Assembly (NCBI RefSeq): GCF_014349105.1
Contig: NZ_JACSJI010000018.1
Span: forward strand, 1 to 64,000
Direction of reading: 5' to 3'
DNA from: Caulobacter sp. 17J80-11
GTDB lineage: Bacteria > Pseudomonadota > Alphaproteobacteria > Caulobacterales > Caulobacteraceae
DNA: 64,000 nucleotides
Part shown: piece after piece, positions 1-8,326 of the stretch
How the letters are laid out: the number at the start of each line of letters is the position of its first letter
Numbering within the stretch: the first letter of the stretch is position 1
Program-made: the position numbers and the translations under genes
The notes under the pieces: generated by a model
Told to the model about the DNA's origin: nothing
Seen by the model: the letters and a program-made list of their open reading frames with translations, nothing else
The model's database searches: none

Positions 1-638
1 GCCCAGGCGGCGCGCGCCAGGGCCGGGTTGCGGGCCGGATCGGCGCAGGCGTCCGTGCCGCCCCCGCAGCGGGCGACCGCGTCGCGCACGGCGTCCAGCC
101 GCTCTGCCAGACGCTCGGCCGCGGCCGAGGCCAGGTCGGCGGCGCGGCAGGCGGCCAGGCGGGCTTCCAGGGCGGGACGGAACTCCACGCCGTCCAGGCG
201 GAGCACCGGGGTGTCGGCCACGGCCGGCAGGCGGTCGTCGGCCACCGGGTGGACGCGTTCGCCGCCGGCGCGCTGGGCGGCCGGGGCGGCCAGGCCCGCG
301 GCGATCACGGCCCAGAGCTCTTCGGCGAACAGTTCGGCGTCGGCTTCCTGGGCGAACAGGCCGGTGGCGTAGCCCCAGGCGGCCAGGCGACGGGCGTAGC
401 GGTCGGGCCCGCCGGCCAGCAGCGGATCGAACGGCTTGTCGGGCGACAGGCTGGCGGGGGCGTTGGCCGGCCAGTCCCCGGGCAGGCTCGCCGCCCAGTC
501 CAGCCAGGCCTCGACCCGGGCGTTGGTCCAGTCCTGCGGGGCCTCGACCTCGACCACCCCGCGCACGGTCTCGATCCGCCGTGACTGGCGTTCGAACCGA
601 AGGCTTTCGGGGCGCGTGAACAGTTTTTCGAAACGCAT
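1..638 (-). CDS. Partial TSCPD-like protein (N-terminal ~212 residues)
   Basis: An open frame runs from an ATG at 638 down through the window edge with no stop, so only the N-terminus is present. It begins MRFEKLFTRPESLRFE and contains a PFDPLLAGGPDRYARRLAAW stretch. From memory the opening resembles the start of B12-dependent ribonucleotide reductases and of the caulobacterial TSCPD-domain proteins related to them. The TSCPD domain itself would lie outside the window, so the family name is an inference. Codon use is typical of the replicon. The leader holds an 18-bp perfect palindrome 11 nt upstream of the start. The gene is divergent from the NDUFA12 gene. Confidence 0.5.
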   Translation of the reverse strand, partial: MRFEKLFTRPESLRFERQSRRIETVRGVVEVEAPQDWTNARVEAWLDWAASLPGDWPANAPASLSPDKPFDPLLAGGPDRYARRLAAWGYATGLFAQEADAELFAEELWAVIAAGLAAPAAQRAGGERVHPVADDRLPAVADTPVLRLDGVEFRPALEARLAACRAADLASAAAERLAERLDAVRDAVARCGGGTDACADPARNPALARAAW

Positions 639-648
639 GGCCGATTCC

Positions 649-666
649 GTCGAGAGCGCTCTCGAC
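649..666. promoter_or_regulatory. 18-bp perfect palindrome, candidate operator or leader hairpin
   Basis: GTCGAGAGCGCTCTCGAC is a perfect dyad centred on CG, ending 11 nt before the ATG at 638 on the minus strand. CG-centred dyads of this form are typical of LacI-family operators. As RNA it could fold as a 7-bp stem with a GCGC loop just ahead of the ribosome-binding region. No regulator gene is in view. Confidence 0.45.
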
Positions 667-847
667 CCACGGTAGAAGTGTTAATCGAGGGTTGGCAATA
701 AACCTTGAGGCCGCGGAGCCAGTTACCCACAATATCTAGCGTGGCCGCGCCCTTCCTCGACGGCTGGACGGGGCGGGGGGCGGCGCCTATAGTCCGCGTC
801 GCGCGGCCGCCCGGCGCGCGCCTTGGTTTTTCTCAGGTTTCAGCGAC

Positions 848-1243
848 GTGTTGGACAAGATCTTCACCTGGTGGAACGGCGCCACCCTCGGCACCCTGTT
901 CACGGTCAAGCGCCGCGGCGTGTTCGTCGGCCAGGACGAGTTCGGCAACCGCTACTACGAAGCCAAGGACGCCAAGTGCTCGTACGACGGGCGCAAGCGC
1001 CGCTGGGTCCTGTTCAACGGCTACGCCGAGGCGTCCAAGGTGTCGCCCGATTGGCACGGCTGGCTGCACTACACCTTCGCCGAGCCGCCGACCCGTGCGC
1101 CTTTGCCGCGCCGCCGCTGGGAAAAGGAACATCTCCCCAACCTGAGCGGAACGCCGTACGCTTATCGTCCGAAGGGCTCGCTGGCCCGTGGCGGCAAGCG
1201 CGCCGCGGCCACCGGCGACTACGAGGCCTGGAAGCCGGAGTGA
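848..1243 (+). CDS. NADH:ubiquinone oxidoreductase NDUFA12-family subunit
   Basis: This 131-residue protein is the bacterial counterpart of the mitochondrial complex I accessory subunit NDUFA12 (B17.2), found in alphaproteobacteria. Visible family features are the aromatic, basic N-terminal half (FTWWNGATLGTLF, GNRYYEAK), the RRWVLFNG segment, and the WHGWLHYTF block followed by a proline-rich tail. Length fits the family. The start is GTG at 848; a TTG one codon later is also possible. It should bind the peripheral arm of complex I at the inner membrane. The nuo operon is not in this window, and the next gene starts 12 nt downstream, so the two are probably co-transcribed. Confidence 0.9.
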   Translation: MLDKIFTWWNGATLGTLFTVKRRGVFVGQDEFGNRYYEAKDAKCSYDGRKRRWVLFNGYAEASKVSPDWHGWLHYTFAEPPTRAPLPRRRWEKEHLPNLSGTPYAYRPKGSLARGGKRAAATGDYEAWKPE

Positions 1244-1254
1244 GGGGTGGCGGC

Positions 1255-1869
1255 ATGCGGATGCTGAAGGCGGTCGGCGCGGCGGCGCTCCTGGCGTCGC
1301 TGGGCGCGGGGCTGGTGCAAGCCCAGACTGTGCAGCCGCCCGCGCCGCAGGCGCCCCAGCCGACGGCCGCGCCCCAAAACGATTCCTCGGAAGAGCCGCC
1401 GCCGGCCCCGGGCGAGGTGACTCCGCCGGCGGCCTACAAGCAGCCCGTTCCGACCCCGATCTATCCGGAAGAGCCCGAGCCGCCGGTCCAGCCGGAGAAG
1501 AAGGCCGAGGCTCCGCCGCCCGCGCCCGAGACGCCGGTCGCCCCGGACAAGCGGGCGCGCCACCAGGCCGCCGTCATCCAGGCTCTGGACAAGATCACCG
1601 CCGAGACCATGCGCTTCGAGGCCAAGGTCGGCGTGCCGGTCCGCTACAAGGGGCTGGTGTTCACCGTGCGCGCCTGCGAGACCAGCGCGCCGGACGAGCC
1701 GATGAAGGACACCGCGGCCTATATCGAAGTGCGCGCCGAACCGCGCGCCCAGGCCGAGCAGCGGCCCTCGCGTCAGGTGTTCAAGGGCTGGATGTACGCC
1801 AGCTCGCCGGGCCTGAACCCGTTCGAGCACCCGGTCTACGACGCCTGGCTGATCGCCTGTAAGGCCTGA
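1255..1869 (+). CDS. DUF2155 domain secreted protein
   Basis: A 204-residue protein with an N-terminal signal peptide ([19 protein letters not shown], cleavage probably after VQA), then a long proline/alanine/glutamate-rich linker (about residues 25-100), then a compact C-terminal domain of about 90 residues. That domain carries the DUF2155 hallmarks: a repeated [23 protein letters not shown]-like block and two cysteines (VRACET, LIACKA), probably a disulfide. Function is unknown. The NDUFA12-DUF2155 adjacency is, as I recall, common in alphaproteobacteria. The last 34 nt overlap the 3' end of aat on the opposite strand. Start chosen at the first ATG after the NDUFA12 stop. Confidence 0.85.
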   Translation: MRMLKAVGAAALLASLGAGLVQAQTVQPPAPQAPQPTAAPQNDSSEEPPPAPGEVTPPAAYKQPVPTPIYPEEPEPPVQPEKKAEAPPPAPETPVAPDKRARHQAAVIQALDKITAETMRFEAKVGVPVRYKGLVFTVRACETSAPDEPMKDTAAYIEVRAEPRAQAEQRPSRQVFKGWMYASSPGLNPFEHPVYDAWLIACKA

Positions 1870-2486
1870 GCCCCGCCCGAACGGGTGGGCAGGGCGAAGA
1901 AGTCCCCCTCGACCTGAATGGCGCGCGCCAGCCGGCGGCGGTATTCCGCGCGCCCGATCTCCTGAGCCCCGAACTGGGCCAGGTGCGAGGTCATGAACTG
2001 GGCGTCCAGCAGCTGGAAGCGCCCGGCGGTCAGGCGGCCGATCAGGTGGACCAGCGCCACCTTGCTGGCGTCGCGCTCGCGCGAAAACATGCTTTCGCCG
2101 AAGAAGGCCCCACCCAGCGCCACGCCGTACAGGCCGCCGACCAGCCGACCCTCGCGCCAGCATTCGACGCTGTGGGCGTGGCCTCGCGCGAACAGGGCCA
2201 CGTACAGCTCCTGGATCGGGCGGTTGATCCAGGTCTCGTCGCGTTCCTCGGTGGGGGCCGCGCAGGCCTCGACGACCTCCTCGAAGGCGGTGTCGATGCG
2301 CACCTCGTAGCGGTCCGAGCGGACCGTGCGGGCCAGGCGTCCGGGGATATGGAAGGCGTTGAGCGGCATGACCCCGCGACGCTCGGGGTCGATCAGGAAG
2401 ACGCGCTCGTCGTCGCGCGCGTCGGCCATCGGGAAGACGCCCCGCGCATAGCAATCGATCAGGTCGTCGACGGTGAAGGCCTGCAC
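1836..2486 (-). CDS. aat: Leucyl/phenylalanyl-tRNA--protein transferase
   Basis: Transfers Leu or Phe from aminoacyl-tRNA to proteins with N-terminal Lys or Arg, making them substrates for ClpS/ClpAP. The 216-residue protein shows family blocks [14 protein letters not shown] near the N-terminus, [35 protein letters not shown] and the FGAQEI segment. I chose the GTG at 2486 because family members start just before this block. A TTG at 2546 would add 20 residues lacking family character and would start next to the accC terminator. The bacterial R-type partner bpt is also in the window at 38881-39654, so both branches of the pathway are present. Confidence 0.92.
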   Translation of the reverse strand: MQAFTVDDLIDCYARGVFPMADARDDERVFLIDPERRGVMPLNAFHIPGRLARTVRSDRYEVRIDTAFEEVVEACAAPTEERDETWINRPIQELYVALFARGHAHSVECWREGRLVGGLYGVALGGAFFGESMFSRERDASKVALVHLIGRLTAGRFQLLDAQFMTSHLAQFGAQEIGRAEYRRRLARAIQVEGDFFALPTRSGGAQALQAISQAS

Positions 2487-2553
2487 GGTCGGTCCGCTCG
2501 GGCGTCCTAGGCTTCCAACGCTTCGGCCGGGATGGCGGCCGTTCAAAGGCGAC

Positions 2554-2577
2554 AGCCCTCCCCGCGAGGGGAGGGCT
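2554..2577 (-). terminator. Hairpin terminator after accC
   Basis: A perfect 10-bp stem (AGCCCTCCCC / GGGGAGGGCT) with a GCGA tetraloop lies 14 nt beyond the accC stop. Reading on the minus strand it is followed by only a short T-run (CCTTTG), so it is a moderate intrinsic terminator. It separates accC from aat. Confidence 0.6.
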
Positions 2578-2590
2578 GCTCAACAGCGCG

Positions 2591-3934
<1,344 letters not shown>

Positions 3935-3937
3935 GGC

Positions 3938-4429
3938 CTACTCGATCACGACCAGCGGTTCGCCGTACTCGACCGGCTGGGCGTCGCCGACCAGCACCTC
4001 GAGCACGACGCCGTCGCGCGGGGCGGGGATCGGGTTCATGGTCTTCATGGCTTCGACGATCAGCAGGGTCTGGCCGGCCTTCACGCGGTCGCCCGGCTTC
4101 ACGAAGGAATCGGCGCCCGGCTGCGGCTGCAGGTAGACGGTGCCGACCATCGGCGACTTCACCAGATCGCCCTTGGCCGGAGCCTCGGCGGCCGGCGCGG
4201 CGGCGGCGACCGGCGCGGCCGCCGGAGCCGGCGCGGCCATCGGAGCGGCCATCGGCGCGGCGGCGTACATGGCGGGAGCCGCGGCCACGGCGCCTTGGCG
4301 GGCGACGCGAATCTTCAGTTCGCCCTGCTCGACCTCGATCTCGGTGAGCTCCGTATCGCGGAGGATGTCGGCGAGCTTGCGCACGAGACGTGCGTCGATC
4401 TGATCGCCAGGAGCTTTACCGTTGGACAT
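3938..4429 (-). CDS. accB: Biotin carboxyl carrier protein of acetyl-CoA carboxylase
   Basis: The 163-residue BCCP carries the biotin that AccC carboxylates and the AccA/AccD transferase uses. It has a short helical N-terminal region, an Ala/Pro linker (about residues 50-90), and a biotinyl domain with the conserved EAMKTMNPI block whose lysine is biotinylated, followed by GDAQPVEYGEPLVVIE. Start chosen at ATG 4429 (MSNGKAPGDQID), which matches family length; the frame is open upstream but that region belongs to aroQ in another frame. It lies 16 nt after aroQ and 3 nt before accC on the same strand. Confidence 0.97.
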   Translation of the reverse strand: MSNGKAPGDQIDARLVRKLADILRDTELTEIEVEQGELKIRVARQGAVAAAPAMYAAAPMAAPMAAPAPAAAPVAAAAPAAEAPAKGDLVKSPMVGTVYLQPQPGADSFVKPGDRVKAGQTLLIVEAMKTMNPIPAPRDGVVLEVLVGDAQPVEYGEPLVVIE

Positions 4430-4445
4430 GCAAGAAACCTTAGGC

Positions 4446-4898
4446 TTACGCCGCGCGGACCGCGCCGCACAGGCGCAGCGCCGCGTCGACGGCGAGTTCG
4501 TAGCTGAGCGGGCCGAAGCCCGAGATCGTCCCGGCGGCCGCCAGGGCGACAAACGAATGCCGCCGGAAATGTTCCCTAGCGGCAGGGTTGGACAAATGAC
4601 ACTCCACGACCGGAATAGGCAAGGTCCGGAGCGCGTCCAGGAGGGAAACCGAGGTGTGGCCGTAGCCCGCGGGATTGAGGACCAGGGCGCAGGCCTGCTC
4701 ACGCGCCTCCTGAACCCAGTCGATCAGCTCCCCCTCGTGATTCGTCTGGCGGAACACCACCTTGCGTCCGAAGGCGTCGGCCCGCGCTTCGCAGAGCTCG
4801 CGCACCTGCTCCAGCGTGGCCTTGCCGTAGACGGTCGGCTCCCGGACTCCCAGCAGATTCAGGTTGGGCCCGTTGAGCACGTAGATGGGTTTGGACAT
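4446..4898 (-). CDS. aroQ: Type II 3-dehydroquinate dehydratase
   Basis: Dehydrates 3-dehydroquinate to 3-dehydroshikimate in the shikimate pathway. The 150-residue length fits type II enzymes, which form dodecamers. Family blocks seen: [18 protein letters not shown] with the catalytic-loop Tyr in [34 protein letters not shown] and [19 protein letters not shown]. Start taken at ATG 4898 (MSKPIY); an upstream in-frame start at 4913 would add five residues. It is the first gene of a probable aroQ-accB-accC unit, an arrangement common in proteobacteria, and it is divergent from thiS. Confidence 0.96.
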   Translation of the reverse strand: MSKPIYVLNGPNLNLLGVREPTVYGKATLEQVRELCEARADAFGRKVVFRQTNHEGELIDWVQEAREQACALVLNPAGYGHTSVSLLDALRTLPIPVVECHLSNPAAREHFRRHSFVALAAAGTISGFGPLSYELAVDAALRLCGAVRAA

Positions 4899-4975
4899 TC
4901 GCCCCCCGCGCAAACGCCGGGCACTTGTATCGTCGGGCGTCCGGGGTCACAAGCTCCGCTCCCGGAGTGAGCCTT

Positions 4976-5173
4976 ATGAAGCTTCTGATCAACGGCGAGG
5001 AACGCGAGGTGGCCGCGGCCGACGTGGCGGGCCTGGTCGAGGAGCTGGGCCTGGACGTCCGCAAGGTGGCGGTCGAGCGCAACCTGGCCATCGTGCCCCG
5101 CTCGACCTACGCCATGACCGGCCTGACCGAAGGCGACCGGATCGAGATCGTGCAGTTCGTAGGAGGCGGTTGA
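4976..5173 (+). CDS. thiS: Sulfur carrier protein ThiS
   Basis: A 65-residue ubiquitin-fold sulfur carrier for thiazole synthesis, ending in the required diglycine (QFVGGG); the C-terminal Gly is adenylated and thiocarboxylated. Begins [12 protein letters not shown], as usual for the family. ATG at 4976 follows a GGAGTGAG-like ribosome-binding sequence. The stop codon shares its last base with the thiG start (TGATG), so the two are translationally coupled. I see no TPP riboswitch in the roughly 75 nt between aroQ and thiS. Confidence 0.95.
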   Translation: MKLLINGEEREVAAADVAGLVEELGLDVRKVAVERNLAIVPRSTYAMTGLTEGDRIEIVQFVGGG

Positions 5174-5961
5174 TGGACGGTTCTATGCAGACCCAGGACA
5201 CCTGGACGGTTGCGGGCCGGACCTTCCGCTCGCGCCTGATCGTCGGCACCGGCAAGTACAAGGACTACGCCACCAACGCCGCGGCGGCTGAAGCCGCCGG
5301 CGCCGAGATCGTCACGGTGGCGGTGCGGCGGGTGAACCTGTCGGACGTCAGCCAGCCGATGCTGACCGACTTCGTGAAACCGGACCGCTTCACCTATTTG
5401 CCCAACACGGCGGGCTGCTTCACCGGCGAGGACGCCATCCGCACCCTGCGCCTGGCGCGCGAGGCGGGCGGCTGGAACCTGGTGAAGCTGGAAGTGCTGT
5501 CGGACGCCAAGACCCTCTACCCGGACATGGAGGAGACGCTGCGCGCCCTGAAGCTGCTGGTCGCCGACGGCTTCGACGTGATGGTCTACTGCTCCGACGA
5601 CCCGGTCTATGCGCGCAAGCTGGAGGACGCGGGCGCCGCGGCCATCATGCCGCTGGGCGCGCCGATCGGCTCGGGCCTGGGCATCCAGAACCCGGTCAAC
5701 ATCCGCCTGATCGTCGAGCAGACCACCGTCCCCGTGCTGGTCGACGCCGGCGTCGGCACCGCCTCGGACGCCGCGGTGGCCATGGAGCTGGGCTGCGACG
5801 GCGTCTTGATGAACACCGCCATCGCCGAGGCCAAGGACCCGATCCGCATGGCCAACGCCATGAAGCACGCGGTCATCGCCGGCCGCGAAGCCTATTTGGC
5901 CGGCCGCATGCCCAAGAAGCGCTACGCCGACCCGTCCAGCCCACTGGCGGGGCTGATCTGA
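5173..5961 (+). CDS. thiG: Thiazole synthase
   Basis: Forms the thiamin thiazole ring from 1-deoxyxylulose 5-phosphate, dehydroglycine or an equivalent, and the ThiS thiocarboxylate. The 262-residue TIM barrel shows family blocks [50 protein letters not shown] (Schiff-base lysine region), [17 protein letters not shown] and [33 protein letters not shown] overlaps the thiS stop by one base and follows AGGAGG at 5161-5166. No thiO, thiE or thiC is in view. A dispersed hairpin repeat starts 9 nt after the stop. Confidence 0.97.
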   Translation: MDGSMQTQDTWTVAGRTFRSRLIVGTGKYKDYATNAAAAEAAGAEIVTVAVRRVNLSDVSQPMLTDFVKPDRFTYLPNTAGCFTGEDAIRTLRLAREAGGWNLVKLEVLSDAKTLYPDMEETLRALKLLVADGFDVMVYCSDDPVYARKLEDAGAAAIMPLGAPIGSGLGIQNPVNIRLIVEQTTVPVLVDAGVGTASDAAVAMELGCDGVLMNTAIAEAKDPIRMANAMKHAVIAGREAYLAGRMPKKRYADPSSPLAGLI

Positions 5962-5970
5962 GCCCATGCG

Positions 5971-6129
5971 CCTTCTCCCCTTGCGGGAGACGGTGGCCGG
6001 CGGAGCCGGCCGGATGAGCGGTGTTCGCGCCAAGGCGTCAGAATCGAGTGGGTGAGAGGGGCAAGCGTCGCGCTTTCACCCATGATCCGACTCGCTTCGC
6101 GCGCCACCTTGTCCCGCTAGGGGAGAAGG
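5971..6129. repeat. Dispersed intergenic hairpin repeat, family A, two inverted half-elements
   Basis: Starts with CCTTCTCCCCTTGCGGGAGA and ends with the reverse complement of nearly the same sequence (GGGGAGAAGG preceded by ACCTTGTCCCGC). Between them are a GC-rich arm and a GGATGAG/CCGACTCG segment. The same design occurs at 38086-38250. It fills the gap between convergent thiG and the DsbA gene and may also end transcription from both sides. Confidence 0.8.
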
Positions 6130-6132
6130 AAA

Positions 6133-6840
6133 TCAGGTCGATTTCTTCTTCGCTTCCGCGATCGCCGCGGTCAGGGCCGGCATGTCGGCGCCGTGGACGA
6201 TCTGGTCGCCGACCACGAAGGCCGGCGTGCCGTCGATGCTGAGGTCGGCGGCCAACTTCTCGGTCTCCAGGATCTGGGCATCGGCCTTGGCCCCGGCCTT
6301 GGCGATCATCGCCGCGGCGTTGAGGCCGTGGGCTGCGAACACCCGGGCGAGCGCCTCGTCGTCCAGCGACTTCTCGGCCATCAGCGCCTTGTGCAGCTCC
6401 AGGTACTTGCCGCTGTCCTTAGCCCCGATCATGGCCTTGGCGGCCCGGTCGGAGACGTCGCCGAAGATCGGGTACTCCTTGAACACGAACCGCACGTTCG
6501 GGTCGGAGCGGATCAGCTCGGCGATCTGCGGGGTGGCCGACTTACAGAAGCCGCAGCGGTAGTCGTAGAACTCCACGACCGTGACCTTGCCGTTCGGGTT
6601 GGCCACGAAGTCGCGCTTGTCGGCGGTCAGCTCCTTGGCGTGCTTGCGCAGCAGGTCGCCGGCCTTGGCCTTGGCCTCGACGGTGCGCTTCTCCTGCAGC
6701 TTGACCACCGCCTCCTCGATCACCTCGGGATGGGTCAGCAGGTAGGCGCGGACCTTGTCGCCGAAGTCCTTCTCCACCGCCGGCTCGCGCGAGCAGGCGG
6801 CCAGCAGCAAGGCGGCGGAGAGGGCGGTCGCAAGGCGCAT
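6133..6840 (-). CDS. DsbA-family thiol:disulfide oxidoreductase, probable lipoprotein
   Basis: A 235-residue periplasmic thioredoxin-fold protein. The N-terminus has a signal peptide ending in a lipobox (LLLAACS), so it is probably membrane-anchored. A helical N-terminal region (about 25-85) precedes the thioredoxin fold with the active site CGFC in FYDYRCGFCK (about residue 95) and the cis-proline in SIDGTPAFVVGD. Layout resembles Com1/BdbD-type oxidoreductases rather than classical DsbA. It probably oxidises or isomerises envelope disulfides. It lies 15 nt after the M48 peptidase gene on the same strand, suggesting a two-gene envelope quality-control unit. Confidence 0.9.
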   Translation of the reverse strand: MRLATALSAALLLAACSREPAVEKDFGDKVRAYLLTHPEVIEEAVVKLQEKRTVEAKAKAGDLLRKHAKELTADKRDFVANPNGKVTVVEFYDYRCGFCKSATPQIAELIRSDPNVRFVFKEYPIFGDVSDRAAKAMIGAKDSGKYLELHKALMAEKSLDDEALARVFAAHGLNAAAMIAKAGAKADAQILETEKLAADLSIDGTPAFVVGDQIVHGADMPALTAAIAEAKKKST

Positions 6841-6855
6841 GGGCTCAGGTCCGGG

Positions 6856-8247
6856 TCAGTTGGAGGGAGACGGGCCGCGGTCCTCGCGGGCGATCGTCTT
6901 CAGGTCGTCGTCCGACGGGTCCGACACCAGCACGATGTCGGTGGCGCGGCGCCAGTCGGGGGTGTTCTTCTCGAGGTGCTCGCGGGCGCGCATGGCGAAC
7001 ACGCGGGCTTCGCGCAGTTCGCCCACGGCGTAGTGGTACTCGGCCGCGGCCAGACGGGCCTGGCCGGGCATCCCCTTGGAATCGAAGGCTTCGGACAGCA
7101 GGCGCCAGGCGAAGGCGTTGTCCTTCTCGGCGGTCAGCGCCTTGCCGAGCTCCTGGATGGCCTGTTCGGTCTTTTCCGGAGTGTTCTCGGCCAACAGGGT
7201 CTGGGCCAGGTTGATGCGCAGCAGCGGCGCGTCGGGCTTCAGCTCCACCGAGCGACGGTGGGCCGGTTCGGCGTCGCCTGCGCGGGCGCTCTCGAACAGG
7301 ATCTGCCCCTTCAGCTCCCACAGGTACGGGTTGTTCGGCTGCTCGGCCAGCAGGGCGTCCAGCGACTTCAGCGCCTTCTCAGGCTCGGTGGCCTGGTAGT
7401 AGGCGATGGTGCGCGCGTAGCGGGCCGGGAAGGAGGTGTCCTTCTCCGAGTACTTGATGAAGATCTGCTGCGGCGGGCTCAGGAAGGCGTCGAGCTTGGC
7501 CTTCATCAGCGCGTGGGCGGCCATCGCCTCGGCGGAGTCGGTCTGGTCGTAATGCGGCTGCGCCTCGACCCGCCGGCGCAGGCCCTCGATGCGTTCCGAC
7601 GACAGCGGGTGGCTGCGGAAGAACTGGTAGCGCTTCGCTTCGGAGAAGACTTCCTGGTAGCGGAAGTTGTCGAAGAACTCGACCAGGCCGCGGCCCGACA
7701 GGCCGGCCTTTTCCAGCGCGGCCACGCCCGCCTGGTCGGCGGCGGCTTCCTGGACGCGCGAATAGTTCAGGGCGCCCAGGGCGCCGAAGTACTGCGAGCT
7801 GCCGATCAGGGCCCCGGCCGCGTCCGGCGCGCCCAGCGCCGCGGCCAGCACGCCCAGGCCCATGGTCAGCAGGAAGGGCTTCATCCCGGCCCGGTTCATG
7901 TCGCCGGAGCGGATCATGTGGCCGCCGGAGATGTGGCCGGCTTCGTGGGCGATGACGCCCAGCAGCTGGTTGGGGTTCTCCGTCTCCTGGATCAGGCCGG
8001 TGTGGATGAAGATGTTCTGACCGCCGGTGACGAAGGCGTTCAGCTCCTTATCGGCCACCAGGTAGAAATCGACGTCGTCCGCGTTCAGGCCGCTGGCCGT
8101 GAGGACCGGGTTGGCCTCCTTGCGGATGATCTCCTCGATCTCGGTGTCCCGGATCATGTTCATGGCCTGGGCGGCCGGCGCCGCCAAGGCGACGCCGACC
8201 ATCAGCAGGCCGGCCACGAGCTTCGACGCGCGCTTGGAGGAAATCAT
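6856..8247 (-). CDS. M48 family metalloprotease with TPR-like C-terminus (BepA-like)
   Basis: 463 residues. A signal peptide (residues 1-28, ending AAQA) is followed by an M48 zinc protease domain with HEAGH (about residue 115) and the third ligand in RVQEAAADQAG, then an alpha-helical repeat region (about 280-463) with tetratricopeptide-like alternation. This matches the periplasmic BepA/YfgC group, which degrades or refolds stalled outer-membrane proteins such as LptD. Co-directional with the downstream DsbA-like gene. Start at ATG 8247 places the signal peptide directly at the N-terminus. Confidence 0.92.
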   Translation of the reverse strand: MISSKRASKLVAGLLMVGVALAAPAAQAMNMIRDTEIEEIIRKEANPVLTASGLNADDVDFYLVADKELNAFVTGGQNIFIHTGLIQETENPNQLLGVIAHEAGHISGGHMIRSGDMNRAGMKPFLLTMGLGVLAAALGAPDAAGALIGSSQYFGALGALNYSRVQEAAADQAGVAALEKAGLSGRGLVEFFDNFRYQEVFSEAKRYQFFRSHPLSSERIEGLRRRVEAQPHYDQTDSAEAMAAHALMKAKLDAFLSPPQQIFIKYSEKDTSFPARYARTIAYYQATEPEKALKSLDALLAEQPNNPYLWELKGQILFESARAGDAEPAHRRSVELKPDAPLLRINLAQTLLAENTPEKTEQAIQELGKALTAEKDNAFAWRLLSEAFDSKGMPGQARLAAAEYHYAVGELREARVFAMRAREHLEKNTPDWRRATDIVLVSDPSDDDLKTIAREDRGPSPSN

Positions 8248-8326
8248 GGGCGATTTTAGCTCCTGCTTTCCCCTAACCGCGCCGTTGCGGCATTCAACAC
8301 CGCGCCTCGTGGCCGAATTTAGTCCG

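Noticed and set aside
4899-4975. TPP riboswitch ahead of thiS
   Set aside because: The gap is only about 75 nt and no thi-box core is visible.
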